A DNA stretch of 40,135 nt from Chloroflexus sp. MS-G (GCF_000735195.1 NZ_JPIM01000032.1:1-40135); one strand, 5' to 3'. Shown: positions 7,685 to 15,309, numbered from the stretch's first letter. Translations and numbers: made by a program. The notes: generated by a model from the sequence alone, not told the origin.

Positions 7685-8521
7685 ATGACTAGACAAAATT
7701 ATTACAGCCTATTAGGTGTGACGCCAGAGGCCGATCAGGCAGACATTGATGCTGCCTACGAACAACAACGGCAACGATATGCACCGGAACGGCTCGGCGA
7801 TCTCGCCGATGACCTGCGGGCAGTCGCTCAAGAGCGGTTGGCCGAGATTGAGCGAGCATATGCCGTACTCCGTGATCCAGAACGACGGCGCCAGTACGAC
7901 ATCAGTCAGGGTTTCATCCCGTCAACTCCTCGACCGGTGCGCCGTGAACCGGGTCGTCGTGAATTGCTGAGTGCTTTCGCCTTCGCCTTTGTTGCCGTAG
8001 CAATTGTTGTGGCAGTCTGGATGTTTACAAACCGTGAAACATTGAGCGGTCAGGCGATGGGTGAAGTTAATCGTCCGGCACCCTCGTTTACAGCTCCAGC
8101 ATTGCGTGGCGGTACTATCGAACTAACGCAGTACCGTGGCAATGTTGTTGTACTCAACTTCTGGGGAACGTGGTGCGAACCGTGCAAACGAGAATTGCCA
8201 GCTTTGCAGCGGGCATACGAACAATTCGCCGGTCAGGGTCTGATGATCATTGGCGTGAACCTTACCGATGATGAACAGGTGCAAGGGCGAACCGTTGCAG
8301 ATGTGGCAGCATTCTTAGATCAGTATAACGTGACATATCCAATCGCACTTGATGTTGACGGTACCATCACCGAGGCCTATCGAGTGTTTCCGCTTCCTAC
8401 CAGTTTCTTCATTACACCTGACGGGCAGATTCGCTATGTTCACATCGGTGAACTCACCTTTGACGACATCGCTGTTCGATTCACCGAGTTACGAGCTGGC
8501 AGCAGTGGTCAATCGCGGTGA
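7685..8521 (+). CDS. Membrane-anchored J-like domain / TlpA-ResA thioredoxin fusion (candidate CcmG-like function)
   Basis: A 278-residue protein: J-like domain (residues 1-77), one membrane helix (about 95-115), then an extracytoplasmic thioredoxin-fold domain of the TlpA/ResA/CcmG class (about 128-278). The redox motif is WCEPC (163-167), and a likely cis-Pro loop is LPTSFFI. Proteins of this class reduce apocytochrome CxxCH cysteines before heme attachment. As in the preceding gene, the J domain carries YAPERL where HPD should be (APE at 33-35), so the two N-termini are paralogous. The gap to the preceding gene is 42 nt and holds a possible internal promoter. Confidence 0.9.
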   Translation: MTRQNYYSLLGVTPEADQADIDAAYEQQRQRYAPERLGDLADDLRAVAQERLAEIERAYAVLRDPERRRQYDISQGFIPSTPRPVRREPGRRELLSAFAFAFVAVAIVVAVWMFTNRETLSGQAMGEVNRPAPSFTAPALRGGTIELTQYRGNVVVLNFWGTWCEPCKRELPALQRAYEQFAGQGLMIIGVNLTDDEQVQGRTVADVAAFLDQYNVTYPIALDVDGTITEAYRVFPLPTSFFITPDGQIRYVHIGELTFDDIAVRFTELRAGSSGQSR

Positions 8522-8557
8522 GGCGACTAAAATCGGTCACAGCAAATGGAGAACTTT

Positions 8558-9241
8558 ATGGAACAGACCAAGACCATTCTGGTTGTCGATGACGATAATC
8601 ATTTGCAAGAGCTGGTACGTGTGCGGCTTGAACAGGAAGGCTACGGTGTTCTACAGACGAGTAGTGGCATAGAGGCGATGAAGATCATCCGTAACCAGCG
8701 GCCTGATCTGGTGATTCTTGATATTATGCTGCCCGATCTTGATGGTATGATGGTCTGCCAAAAAGTTCGGGAATTTGCTTCGCTACCGATATTAATGCTT
8801 ACTGCTAAGACTGAACCGCATGATGTAATCACGGGTCTTGATTACGGCGCTGATGATTATCTTGTCAAGCCCTTTAATTATGATGAATTACTGGCTCGGA
8901 TTCGTGCTCTGCTCAGACGAGTACCGGCGGTAAATCGTCCGCTCGTCGTCGGCCAGAACTTGATTAGCATCGATCAGCGCAAGCATGAGGTGCGTGTGCG
9001 CGGTGAGCTGGTTGACCTGACGCCGACTGAGTATCAACTGCTGCTGGTACTGGCTGAACACGCTGGTGAGGTAGTTACCCACGAACAACTGTTACGTGCG
9101 GTTTGGGGGAGCGATCAGGTACGCGATAATGATTACCTGAAGGTTTATATCTGGCATCTGCGACGCAAAATCGAGCATGATCCGCGCCAGCCCCAGATTT
9201 TACTGACCGAATGGGGAGTTGGATATCGGCTTGAACCATGA
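8558..9241 (+). CDS. Two-component response regulator, OmpR/PhoB family
   Basis: A receiver domain (about residues 1-118) with acidic pocket DDD, phosphoacceptor Asp in VILDIMLPD, and the conserved Lys in KPFNYDEL, followed by a winged-helix DNA-binding domain (about 130-227; LTPTEYQLLLVL, ending VWGSDQ, YIWHLRRKIE and GVGYRLEP). An in-frame ATG at 8546 exists, but the one at 8558 is preferred because GGAG lies 7 nt before it. No histidine kinase is adjacent, so this is an orphan regulator in this window. It starts 36 nt after the J-thioredoxin gene and may be co-transcribed with it. The target genes are unknown. Confidence 0.92.
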   Translation: MEQTKTILVVDDDNHLQELVRVRLEQEGYGVLQTSSGIEAMKIIRNQRPDLVILDIMLPDLDGMMVCQKVREFASLPILMLTAKTEPHDVITGLDYGADDYLVKPFNYDELLARIRALLRRVPAVNRPLVVGQNLISIDQRKHEVRVRGELVDLTPTEYQLLLVLAEHAGEVVTHEQLLRAVWGSDQVRDNDYLKVYIWHLRRKIEHDPRQPQILLTEWGVGYRLEP

Positions 9242-9270
9242 TTGACAGGTAATGCTGAGCGTGCTATACT
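9242..9270 (+). promoter_or_regulatory. Near-consensus sigma-70 promoter for tRNA-Gly
   Basis: TTGACA (9242-9247), a 17-nt spacer and TATACT (9265-9270). The -35 begins directly after the response-regulator stop codon. The tRNA starts 17 nt after the -10. This is the best promoter in the window, as expected for a stable RNA. Confidence 0.85.
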
Positions 9271-9287
9271 TATATTCGCTAACAAAT

Positions 9288-9363
9288 GCGGGAGTAACTC
9301 AGTTGGTAGAGTGTGTGCTTCCCAAGCACAATGTCGCGGGTTCGAGTCCCGTCTCCCGCTCCA
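9288..9363 (+). tRNA. tRNA-Gly (anticodon CCC), CCA encoded
   Basis: A 76-nt cloverleaf. The acceptor stem is GCGGGAG/CTCCCGC with U as discriminator base, as usual for bacterial tRNA-Gly, and CCA is genome-encoded. The D-arm is around AACTCAGTTGGTAGAG. The anticodon stem TGTGC/GCACA closes the loop TTCCCAA, giving anticodon CCC, which reads GGG codons. The T-arm is GCGGGTTCGAGTCCCGT. It has its own promoter and an intrinsic terminator. Confidence 0.97.
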
Positions 9364-9365
9364 AT

Positions 9366-9397
9366 ATCCTCTGACCGATCTGGTTAGAGGATTTTTT
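9366..9397 (+). terminator. Intrinsic terminator of tRNA-Gly
   Basis: ATCCTCTGACC (9366-9376) pairs with GGTTAGAGGAT (9382-9392): 11 bp including one G-U, a 5-nt loop, then a run of six T (9392-9397). It begins three bases after the tRNA CCA end. Confidence 0.93.
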
Positions 9398-9548
9398 ATT
9401 GCTCTTTCGCATTCATTCGCAATGATAGTCGTGTGCTGCCCGTTGTTCAGTCTGTAGCAATACCCCATGTCGGGCAAGATTGGCCTTTCTTCTCCGTTGA
9501 TGACAGGAAAAGTGATCGAAGTACGGTGATAGTCTTACTACTCGTGTT

Positions 9549-10451
9549 TCACGCTCGTCCCAAACGAGCATGACGTTGATCGGTCAACGATGCGATTGGT
9601 CTGATAGCGCGTCCTACATAACGCAAGGCCAGCTCTATGCCGCTTTGAAGGGTTGCTCCAACTGTCATCTTGCTCAAATCAACCCCAAGCTGAACGATTG
9701 TCTGCGCAATTTCTGGGCCAATCCCAACCATAATGATGCGCGCACCGAGCAACTGAGCGGCCCGTACCGTCTGTAAAAGATAATTGGCGACCGCAGTATC
9801 GATCACAGGCACACCGGTGATGTCGATAATGACGATGTCGGATTGACGCTCAGCAATTGTGGTCAGTAGCTTTTCCATCATCTGACCAGCACGAAAACTG
9901 TCGATAGCGCCGACCAGTGGCATGACCAGAATCCCTTCGTACAGAGGGAGGATTGGCGTACCCAGCTCACGAATCGTCTGTTGCTGAGCGATAAGCTGCT
10001 CAGTCTGGTCACGCCATTGAAAGTGCAATTGATGGTAGGTCGTGTTAAAGCTGGTGACAAGGGCCTGCCGAAATTGCATCAGCATATCTTCAACTGTTCG
10101 TACTGTCTCAACGTTACAGTCTGGATGTTCAGCGGCAAACTCCTCGAGAGCTTCCCAGACCAGTACGCGAAAGACCTCCATAGCGGTTAGCACATCATCG
10201 AGAGCGAAACCGGTATGAACGCGCATTTCACCCAGCGCCTCGGCGTAAGCTAACAGGGGTAGCATGTCTCGTGTGCCAATTGCTTCGGCTAGTGTTTCAA
10301 CCGTCATCCTCATCGACGGCAGTAATTCTGCGGTGTCAAGCCGGGCGTAGCTGGTGCTCTGTTGTTGCACCTGTTGACCCAATTTGAATACGATTTCGTC
10401 ACATCGGGCAAGGAGAAAATCTTGCAGTTGAGTAAAAATGTCGGCTGCCAT
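9549..10451 (-). CDS. RsbR-like STAS-domain protein, copy 1
   Basis: A 300-residue protein of the stressosome RsbR type: a variable helical N-terminal sensor-like domain (about 1-145; related copies resemble the RsbRD N-terminal family), a short coiled linker ending QQQTIREL, and a C-terminal STAS domain (about 165-285). By alignment from memory with Bacillus RsbR, the two RsbT phosphorylation sites correspond to Ser185 (in AIDSFRA; Thr in RsbR) and Thr219 (in GVPVIDT), with the same 34-residue spacing. It has AAGGAGG 7 nt before its ATG. It is the last gene of a proS-STAS-STAS-STAS series, separated from copy 2 by 129 nt with a possible terminator. No RsbS, RsbT or RsbU is in the window. Confidence 0.88.
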   Translation of the reverse strand: MAADIFTQLQDFLLARCDEIVFKLGQQVQQQSTSYARLDTAELLPSMRMTVETLAEAIGTRDMLPLLAYAEALGEMRVHTGFALDDVLTAMEVFRVLVWEALEEFAAEHPDCNVETVRTVEDMLMQFRQALVTSFNTTYHQLHFQWRDQTEQLIAQQQTIRELGTPILPLYEGILVMPLVGAIDSFRAGQMMEKLLTTIAERQSDIVIIDITGVPVIDTAVANYLLQTVRAAQLLGARIIMVGIGPEIAQTIVQLGVDLSKMTVGATLQSGIELALRYVGRAIRPIASLTDQRHARLGRA

Positions 10452-10514
10452 CGTGCGACCTCCTTGTCGCCAGCACGCTTTGTCAATGCGTCGGATTTTC
10501 TGGTATGTGAATAC

Positions 10515-10566
10515 AAAAAACCCTCTGCTTGTGCTGCGGTTGTCGGTAGTAAACCGTTTGCAGGGT
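10515..10566 (-). terminator. Possible terminator/attenuator between STAS copies 2 and 1
   Basis: Read on the minus strand, ACCCTGC pairs with GCAGAGGGT (two bulged bases) and is followed by a run of T (10520 down to 10515). A small CGGT-ttact-ACCG hairpin lies inside the loop. The stem is imperfect, so partial read-through is likely. Confidence 0.4.
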
Positions 10567-10580
10567 AGCAGATTTATAGA

Positions 10581-11441
10581 CTATGCTATTGGTCTGATAG
10601 CGCGTCCTATCCGACTGAGAGCCAGCTCGATTCCGCTCTGCAACGTAGCCCTAACCTCAATTCTGCTCACATCGACACCGAGCTGCACCATGGTCTGAGC
10701 GATTTCAGGCCCGATTCCGACCAGAATCACGTGTGCACCGATCAACTGAGCTGCGCGTGCTGTCTGTAAGAGGTAGTTAGCAACCGCGGTATCAATGACG
10801 GGGACACCGGTAATATCAAGAATAACAATATCTGCCTGCCGCTCGGCAATTGCGGTCAGTAGTCGCTCCATCATCTGACCGGCGCGAAAACTATCAATTG
10901 CCCCGACCAATGGCAAGACAAGGATGCCTTCGTAAAGTGGCAGAATCGGGGTACTCAGCTCGCGGATTGTTTGTTGCTGCGATTCGATTTGCAGCGCCTG
11001 ATCACGAATCTGGAACTGCATCTGACGGTAAGCAATACTAAAGCTGGCTAATAGCTCTTGCCCAAAGGCATGGATCGCGTCTTCAAACCGCTTCGCATGA
11101 GCTACCGTGATCGTATGGTACTCGCGATCAAACGCTTCTATCAGCTCCCAGGCTACGTGCCGCAGCTCATTGAGCGCCGTAAACATATCGGCAGCGATAA
11201 AACCACTACTTGCTCGTGCTTGACCCACCGACCGGGCATGACGAAGGAATGGTTCCAGATCACCAGTTCCAATCGCTTGAATAAGCGTTTTCAAAGAAGT
11301 GGTAACTGCCTGCAGCAGAGCTGCGCGATCCATTGCCGCATAATTTGGCTGTTGGGCACGAAGGCTATCAGTAAACCGTTCAGCAGTATCAGACAGGTGT
11401 GCTTCACAGAAGGCAACGATGTGAGCGATGACCTGAGGCAT
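10581..11441 (-). CDS. RsbR-like STAS-domain protein, copy 2
   Basis: A 286-residue paralogue with the same plan: a divergent helical N-terminal domain (about 1-145) and a STAS domain (about 165-280). Candidate phosphorylation sites by alignment are Ser184 and Thr218. The STAS half is nearly identical in protein to copy 3 (EL STPILPLYEGIL, RLLTAIAERQADIVI, TGVPVIDTAVANYLL), while the N-terminal half is clearly different, as expected when paralogues sense different signals through one output core. GGTGA precedes the ATG. It starts 20 nt after copy 3 ends and is surely co-transcribed with it. RsbR-like proteins form stressosomes that release a switch kinase on stress; that partner is not encoded here. 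Confidence 0.88.
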   Translation of the reverse strand: MPQVIAHIVAFCEAHLSDTAERFTDSLRAQQPNYAAMDRAALLQAVTTSLKTLIQAIGTGDLEPFLRHARSVGQARASSGFIAADMFTALNELRHVAWELIEAFDREYHTITVAHAKRFEDAIHAFGQELLASFSIAYRQMQFQIRDQALQIESQQQTIRELSTPILPLYEGILVLPLVGAIDSFRAGQMMERLLTAIAERQADIVILDITGVPVIDTAVANYLLQTARAAQLIGAHVILVGIGPEIAQTMVQLGVDVSRIEVRATLQSGIELALSRIGRAIRPIA

Positions 11442-11461
11442 GACAACTTCACCGTAAATGA

Positions 11462-12313
11462 TTAGCGAATTGCAAATCCTTGCTGACGCAATGCCAGCTC
11501 GATACCAGCCTGGAGATTAGCGCCAATCTGAATCCCGCGCAGTTCTACGCCGAGCTGAACGATGGTCTGGGCAATTTCTGCACCGATACCGACCAGAATG
11601 ACCTGAGCGCCAATCAACTGAGCCGCACGTGCGGTCTGTAAGAGATAGTTAGCGACCGCGGTATCAATAACGGGTACGCCAGTGATGTCAAGAATCACAA
11701 TATCTGCCTGCCGCTCGGCAATTGCGGTCAGCAGCCGTTCCATAATCTGACTGGCGCGAAAGCTGTCAATGGCACCGACCAGCGGTAAGATAAGGATACC
11801 CTCGTAAAGTGGCAAAATTGGGGTACTCAGCTCACGGATCGTTTGTTGTTGAGCAGCAATCTGTTCAGCCTGATCGCGCAACTCTTGCTGGAGCGCAATC
11901 ATCGCCTGACTGTAGCCAAGTAACAACAAACGACTGAATTCGCTGATCGCGTCTTCAAACCGCCGCACGTCACTAATCGCCAACCGATCACTCCCGAATT
12001 CGGTGAGTTCTTGCCAGCAAAACTCGCGAATCTTGGTAACTACCACCATCATATCATCAAGCGAAAGTCCCATTTCGGCCCGTCGCTTGCCGATCTGAGG
12101 AGCCCATTCGCTGATCGGTCCGTTGTCATTGTCACCGAAGAGCGTGCAAATAGTCGTCACTGAACGTTCCAGCGCCGGACGGAGCTCGGCAGGTGGAATA
12201 CTGGCATAGCCACTACTATGTTCCTGAACAGAACGCAGTAATCGCTCGCTTGTTTGGGGCAACCGCTCGCGAATAAACGTGGCCAGATTCTTTAGTATGG
12301 TATCGATGCTCAT
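11462..12313 (-). CDS. RsbR-like STAS-domain protein, copy 3 (first in operon)
   Basis: A 283-residue protein starting at MSIDTIL; AGGAAAG lies 8 nt upstream of this ATG. A longer in-frame start at 12364 would overlap the end of proS and has no such site. The N-terminal domain (about 1-145) differs from the other two copies; the STAS domain (about 165-280) carries Ser184 and Thr218 at the expected phosphorylation positions. It begins 34 nt after the proS stop codon, so it is probably co-transcribed with proS. The DNA of its STAS region includes a 35-nt stretch identical to copy 2 (11697-11731 versus 10825-10859). Confidence 0.88.
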   Translation of the reverse strand: MSIDTILKNLATFIRERLPQTSERLLRSVQEHSSGYASIPPAELRPALERSVTTICTLFGDNDNGPISEWAPQIGKRRAEMGLSLDDMMVVVTKIREFCWQELTEFGSDRLAISDVRRFEDAISEFSRLLLLGYSQAMIALQQELRDQAEQIAAQQQTIRELSTPILPLYEGILILPLVGAIDSFRASQIMERLLTAIAERQADIVILDITGVPVIDTAVANYLLQTARAAQLIGAQVILVGIGAEIAQTIVQLGVELRGIQIGANLQAGIELALRQQGFAIR

Positions 12314-12347
12314 ATCTTCATCTTTCCTAGCCGAACGGGGCCAGCCA

Positions 12348-13790
12348 CTAATAAGCTCGTGCAAAGATTACCTGGCGATCAGTTTCGCGACCAGTGTAGA
12401 CACAACGTCCCACAACGCCCGGCTGTTCAAGTGGAATACAGCGGATCGTTGCCCGTGTTTCTTCCTGGATCCGTTTTTCATCCGCAGTATCACCAGCCCA
12501 GAATGCGCGGGCAAAACCACGTTCAACCTGCGCCTTCAGTTCATCGTAGGTGGAAACGTCAGCCGTATGCGCTTCTCGGAACGCGAGCGCACGTTGGAAG
12601 AGAGCCGTCTGCATTTCTGCCAGTAATGCCTCGATCCGTTCTATCAAACCGGCCTGTGGTACAAAACTCTTCCCGGCTTTACCGGGCAGATCGCGACGTG
12701 CGAGCGCTACCGTCTCTTTAGCGACATCTTTTGGCCCAACCTCAATGCGAACCGGTACCCCTTTCAACTCCCATTCGTTAAACTTGTAGCCCGGACTGTA
12801 GTTATCGCGGTCATCAACCTTAAAGCGCAGGCGCCCTTTCCAGGGAGCGGTCATGCGTTCAATCGCCGCCATTACTGTACTGCGCTCTTCGTCGTTCTTG
12901 TAAATCGGCACCACGACTACCTGAATGGGAGCTAATTTCGGCGGTAACACCAGCCCTTCATCATCAGAGTGAGTCATGATCAACGCTCCGATCAGTCGAG
13001 TGCTCACTCCCCAGCTAGTTGTCCAGGCATATTGAATGGTGTTGTTTTGATCGGTGAACGTGATATTGAAGGCACGGGCAAAATTCTGACCGAGATTATG
13101 TGACGTACCGGCCTGTAAAGCTCGCCCATCCTGCATCATCGCCTCGATACAGTACGACCGCAGCGCACCGGGGAACTTCTCTTTTTCGGTTTTGAGACCA
13201 CGGATCACCGGTACTGCCATCTCTTTCTCAACAAAATCGGCGTAGACTTCGTGCAGGATGCGCAACGTCTCTTCTTCTGCCTCAGCCTCGGTTGCGTGCG
13301 CCGTGTGCCCTTCTTGCCACCAAAACTCTGCCGTGCGCAAGAATGGACGAGTGCGCATTTCCCAGCGCATCACATTGGCCCACTGGTTGTAGAGCAACGG
13401 CAGATCGCGGTACGAGCGGATCCACTTGCTGTAGAAGTAGCCGATAATCGTCTCACTGGTTGGTCGAATAACATACGGTTCGGCCAGCTCTTCGCCGCCG
13501 GCACGGGTCACTTCAGCTACTTCTGGCGCAAATCCCTCGACATGCTCTGCTTCTTTCATAATGAAGCTTTTTGGAATGAGCAATGGGAATTGGACATTGG
13601 AGTGGCCGGTTGCCTTGATCCGCTCATCAAGCTCACGCTGCATAAGTTCCCAGATCGCCCAGCCGTGAGCTTTGACGACGATACAACCACGTACCACTTC
13701 TGCCACTTCAGCCAGATCGGCTTCACGGACAATATCGAGGTACCACTGGTTATAGTCTACACTGCGTGGAGTAATAACATCTTTTGGCAT
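12348..13790 (-). CDS. proS: Prolyl-tRNA synthetase, archaeal/eukaryotic-type (ProRS type 3)
   Basis: A 480-residue class II aminoacyl-tRNA synthetase that charges tRNA-Pro with proline. It is the short, eukaryotic/archaeal-like form: there is no editing (INS) domain between motifs 2 and 3 as in the ~570-residue bacterial type. Features include FPLLIPKSF near motif 1, the YVIRPTSET proline-site region, motif 2 as RWEMRTRPFLRTAEFWWQEG, an anticodon-binding domain (about 285-385; PIQVVVVPIYK, KVDDRDNYSPGYKFNEWELKGVPVRIEVGPKD), and the characteristic C-terminal domain ending RVYARAY-like (FARAY). GAGGAAA precedes the ATG. It heads the run containing three STAS genes. Confidence 0.95.
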   Translation of the reverse strand: MPKDVITPRSVDYNQWYLDIVREADLAEVAEVVRGCIVVKAHGWAIWELMQRELDERIKATGHSNVQFPLLIPKSFIMKEAEHVEGFAPEVAEVTRAGGEELAEPYVIRPTSETIIGYFYSKWIRSYRDLPLLYNQWANVMRWEMRTRPFLRTAEFWWQEGHTAHATEAEAEEETLRILHEVYADFVEKEMAVPVIRGLKTEKEKFPGALRSYCIEAMMQDGRALQAGTSHNLGQNFARAFNITFTDQNNTIQYAWTTSWGVSTRLIGALIMTHSDDEGLVLPPKLAPIQVVVVPIYKNDEERSTVMAAIERMTAPWKGRLRFKVDDRDNYSPGYKFNEWELKGVPVRIEVGPKDVAKETVALARRDLPGKAGKSFVPQAGLIERIEALLAEMQTALFQRALAFREAHTADVSTYDELKAQVERGFARAFWAGDTADEKRIQEETRATIRCIPLEQPGVVGRCVYTGRETDRQVIFARAY

Positions 13791-14144
13791 GCCGTTTCCT
13801 CGGGCTGATGGTCACATTTCCTTGGCAGGATACGCCACTGATTCTTCTTCGCTTATTATAGCTTACTTGCCGGAACTAGTTGCAAGCGACCGATTCCTTA
13901 TTCAGAGAGGGCTGAAGCGTCTTTTTTTGCCTAACAGTGGGATTGCGTGAAAAGGGAGAGGGATGGATGGGTTCTCAACCCATCCACATCAATGCGTAAT
14001 GTGCGGTGACTACAAGGTGCGGGCCATCGTCCGGTATGCCCGATCAACATAAGACAGGTGAAGGATTTGCCTTCACCTGCCCGAACAAGCACAGTATCTT
14101 TGTGCAATTCCCGAACTCAGTAGGACACCTCTCGTATCCCGCTA
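13791..14144. other. Intergenic region upstream of proS with two hairpins
   Basis: 354 nt without a supported gene. On the minus strand a TATAAT (13860-13855) with TTGCAA 19 nt upstream could be the proS promoter, leaving a ~60-nt leader that is too short for a T-box. Two good hairpins follow: GGATGGGTT-ctc-AACCCATCC (13965-13985) and CAGGTGAAGG-atttg-CCTTCACCTG (14055-14079). Neither has a convincing U tract, but both lie just past the 3' end of the small minus-strand gene at 14145 and may end its transcript. Confidence 0.5.
14055..14079 (-). terminator. 10-bp perfect hairpin downstream of the small coiled-coil gene
   Basis: CAGGTGAAGG pairs with CCTTCACCTG around ATTTG. It lies 66 nt beyond the stop codon of the minus-strand gene at 14145-14390. 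There is no clean T run, so this is a probable but not classical terminator. Confidence 0.4.
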
Positions 14145-14390
14145 CTACTTCTTCAACTCCTGCTGAATAGTAGCCATGATACGATCAACGTCGAGACCTG
14201 CTTCCTTAGCCAACCGAATCTGCTCAAGTAAACGGGCCTGTGCTTCAGCCAATCGGCGTTGCTGATCAACCTTCTCTTGCTCACGGTCGGCTTTGGCCTG
14301 CTCTTCTGCCCATTGCCAGACCTGTTCCCAAAAGAAGCCTACTTCGCGGAACATCATCTCAAAGATGCCGCCACTGTCTTTCACAGCCAT
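14145..14390 (-). CDS. Small coiled-coil protein of unknown function
   Basis: An 81-residue hypothetical protein. The start at 14390 (MAVKDSGG) is chosen because GGAAGGAG lies 6 nt upstream; the frame continues to 14432 but without a comparable site. The N-terminus is short and aromatic (FEMMFREVGFFWEQVWQW). It is followed by a long, highly charged helix rich in Glu, Gln, Lys and Ala (about residues 27-60), likely a coiled coil, and a short C-terminal helix. I do not recognise a family. It is divergent from the SRPBCC-like gene at 14587. The good ribosome site and the clear composition make it a real gene. Confidence 0.7.
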   Translation of the reverse strand: MAVKDSGGIFEMMFREVGFFWEQVWQWAEEQAKADREQEKVDQQRRLAEAQARLLEQIRLAKEAGLDVDRIMATIQQELKK

Positions 14391-14488
14391 TGATCGCTCC
14401 TTCCCGCCGCTAGCCTGGCTGCGGACTGTCATCGCGGTTCTGAGAACATTTTATTACGTAAGAAGCAAAACGTCAATCCTGGTTCTAC

Positions 14489-14517
14489 TTGCAGAAAGCG
14501 CTTGGAGATGCTATACT
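14489..14517 (+). promoter_or_regulatory. Sigma-70 promoter for the SRPBCC-like gene
   Basis: TTGCAG (14489-14494), a 17-nt spacer and TATACT (14512-14517). The 5' leader to the ATG at 14587 would be about 63 nt. Confidence 0.65.
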
Positions 14518-14553
14518 GACGGCAATTGATGTCATATATGAAAAGTGTGTTTG

Positions 14554-14567
14554 TCCGAATGTTCGGA
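14554..14567. promoter_or_regulatory. Palindromic candidate operator in the leader
   Basis: TCCGAA-tg-TTCGGA is a perfect 6-bp inverted repeat with a 2-nt centre, about 37 nt after the -10 and 19 nt before the ATG at 14587. It could bind a dimeric repressor or form a small hairpin near the ribosome site. Confidence 0.35.
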
Positions 14568-14586
14568 TGAACGCTGAGGAGCGTCT

Positions 14587-15162
14587 ATGTCGGCGCCCTA
14601 TTCACCCTCTGTAACCAATGAAGAGCATCGCCGGGCAGTCGATCTCAGCGGTGCCGCCGTTCATCTGTTTCGTTTCAATGGGCCGCTCGATCTGGCTTAC
14701 GAGTATTTCTGTGACATACCTGCGGTCTTCAGTCTGCTACCCGACGTGATTGAAGTCTTTGCGTATGCCCCCAACCGCTACCGGCTGGTTGTAGGGGCAA
14801 CTGATGGCCATGGTCACGCGATGGCCGGTTACTTTGATATTGCAGCGGTCTTTGAACCACACCGCCTGATTCGCATTGTACCGGTTGATGATGGACCACC
14901 GATTGACCTCTCTGGTTTTGTGTTTCCCGGTCAGCTCTTCGCGGAAGCGGTATTCTATCCTCATGCGCACATAACCGAGGTTGAATATGCTGTGGAATTG
15001 GCAATGACGATCCCGGTGCCGAGAGTTCTCTGGTTTATGCCCGGTCATGTCTTGCAGTCAATCGGTGAGCGGGCAATGGAACATAAGATGAACCATATGA
15101 TCAGCGGTTTCTCACGAGCCATTGACGCTGACTTCCATACCTGGATTAGAGGTGAAGGCTAG
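14587..15162 (+). CDS. SRPBCC/START-like domain protein (DUF1997-like)
   Basis: A 191-residue soluble protein with no signal peptide. The pattern VHLFRFNGPLDLAYEYFCDIPAVFSLLPDVIEV (here split: a beta strand, a helix holding YEYFCDIPAVFSLLP, then another strand), the long curved sheet and a C-terminal amphipathic helix (HVLQSIGERAMEHKMNHMISGF) fit the helix-grip fold of SRPBCC proteins, which bind lipids or other hydrophobic ligands. The ligand is unknown. GAGGAG precedes the ATG at 5 nt. Its neighbours give no pathway hint. A DUF1997-type assignment is from memory of pattern only. Confidence 0.6.
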   Translation: MSAPYSPSVTNEEHRRAVDLSGAAVHLFRFNGPLDLAYEYFCDIPAVFSLLPDVIEVFAYAPNRYRLVVGATDGHGHAMAGYFDIAAVFEPHRLIRIVPVDDGPPIDLSGFVFPGQLFAEAVFYPHAHITEVEYAVELAMTIPVPRVLWFMPGHVLQSIGERAMEHKMNHMISGFSRAIDADFHTWIRGEG

Positions 15163-15309
15163 GAACGCGAATTGGATGCACCGGTGGTTTCCGATGCGGG
15201 GTAGGGTAAAGCAGTGCCCTAACATACGTACCGGGGGTATGGGCAGATACTGGCCCAGCCCTATTCCTGAGACCCGCACCTGATCTCAAAATCGTACTCG
15301 ATGCCCTGC

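Noticed and set aside
13251..13808. 185-residue plus-strand open frame inside proS
   Set aside because: Antisense shadow of the conserved synthetase core; no ribosome site, no domain features.
13791..13854. T-box or riboswitch leader for proS
   Set aside because: The possible leader is only about 60 nt, with no specifier loop or T-box sequence.
13921..14080. CRISPR or other tandem array from clustered hairpins
   Set aside because: The hairpins differ in sequence and there are no regularly spaced direct repeats; no CRISPR array is visible anywhere in the window.
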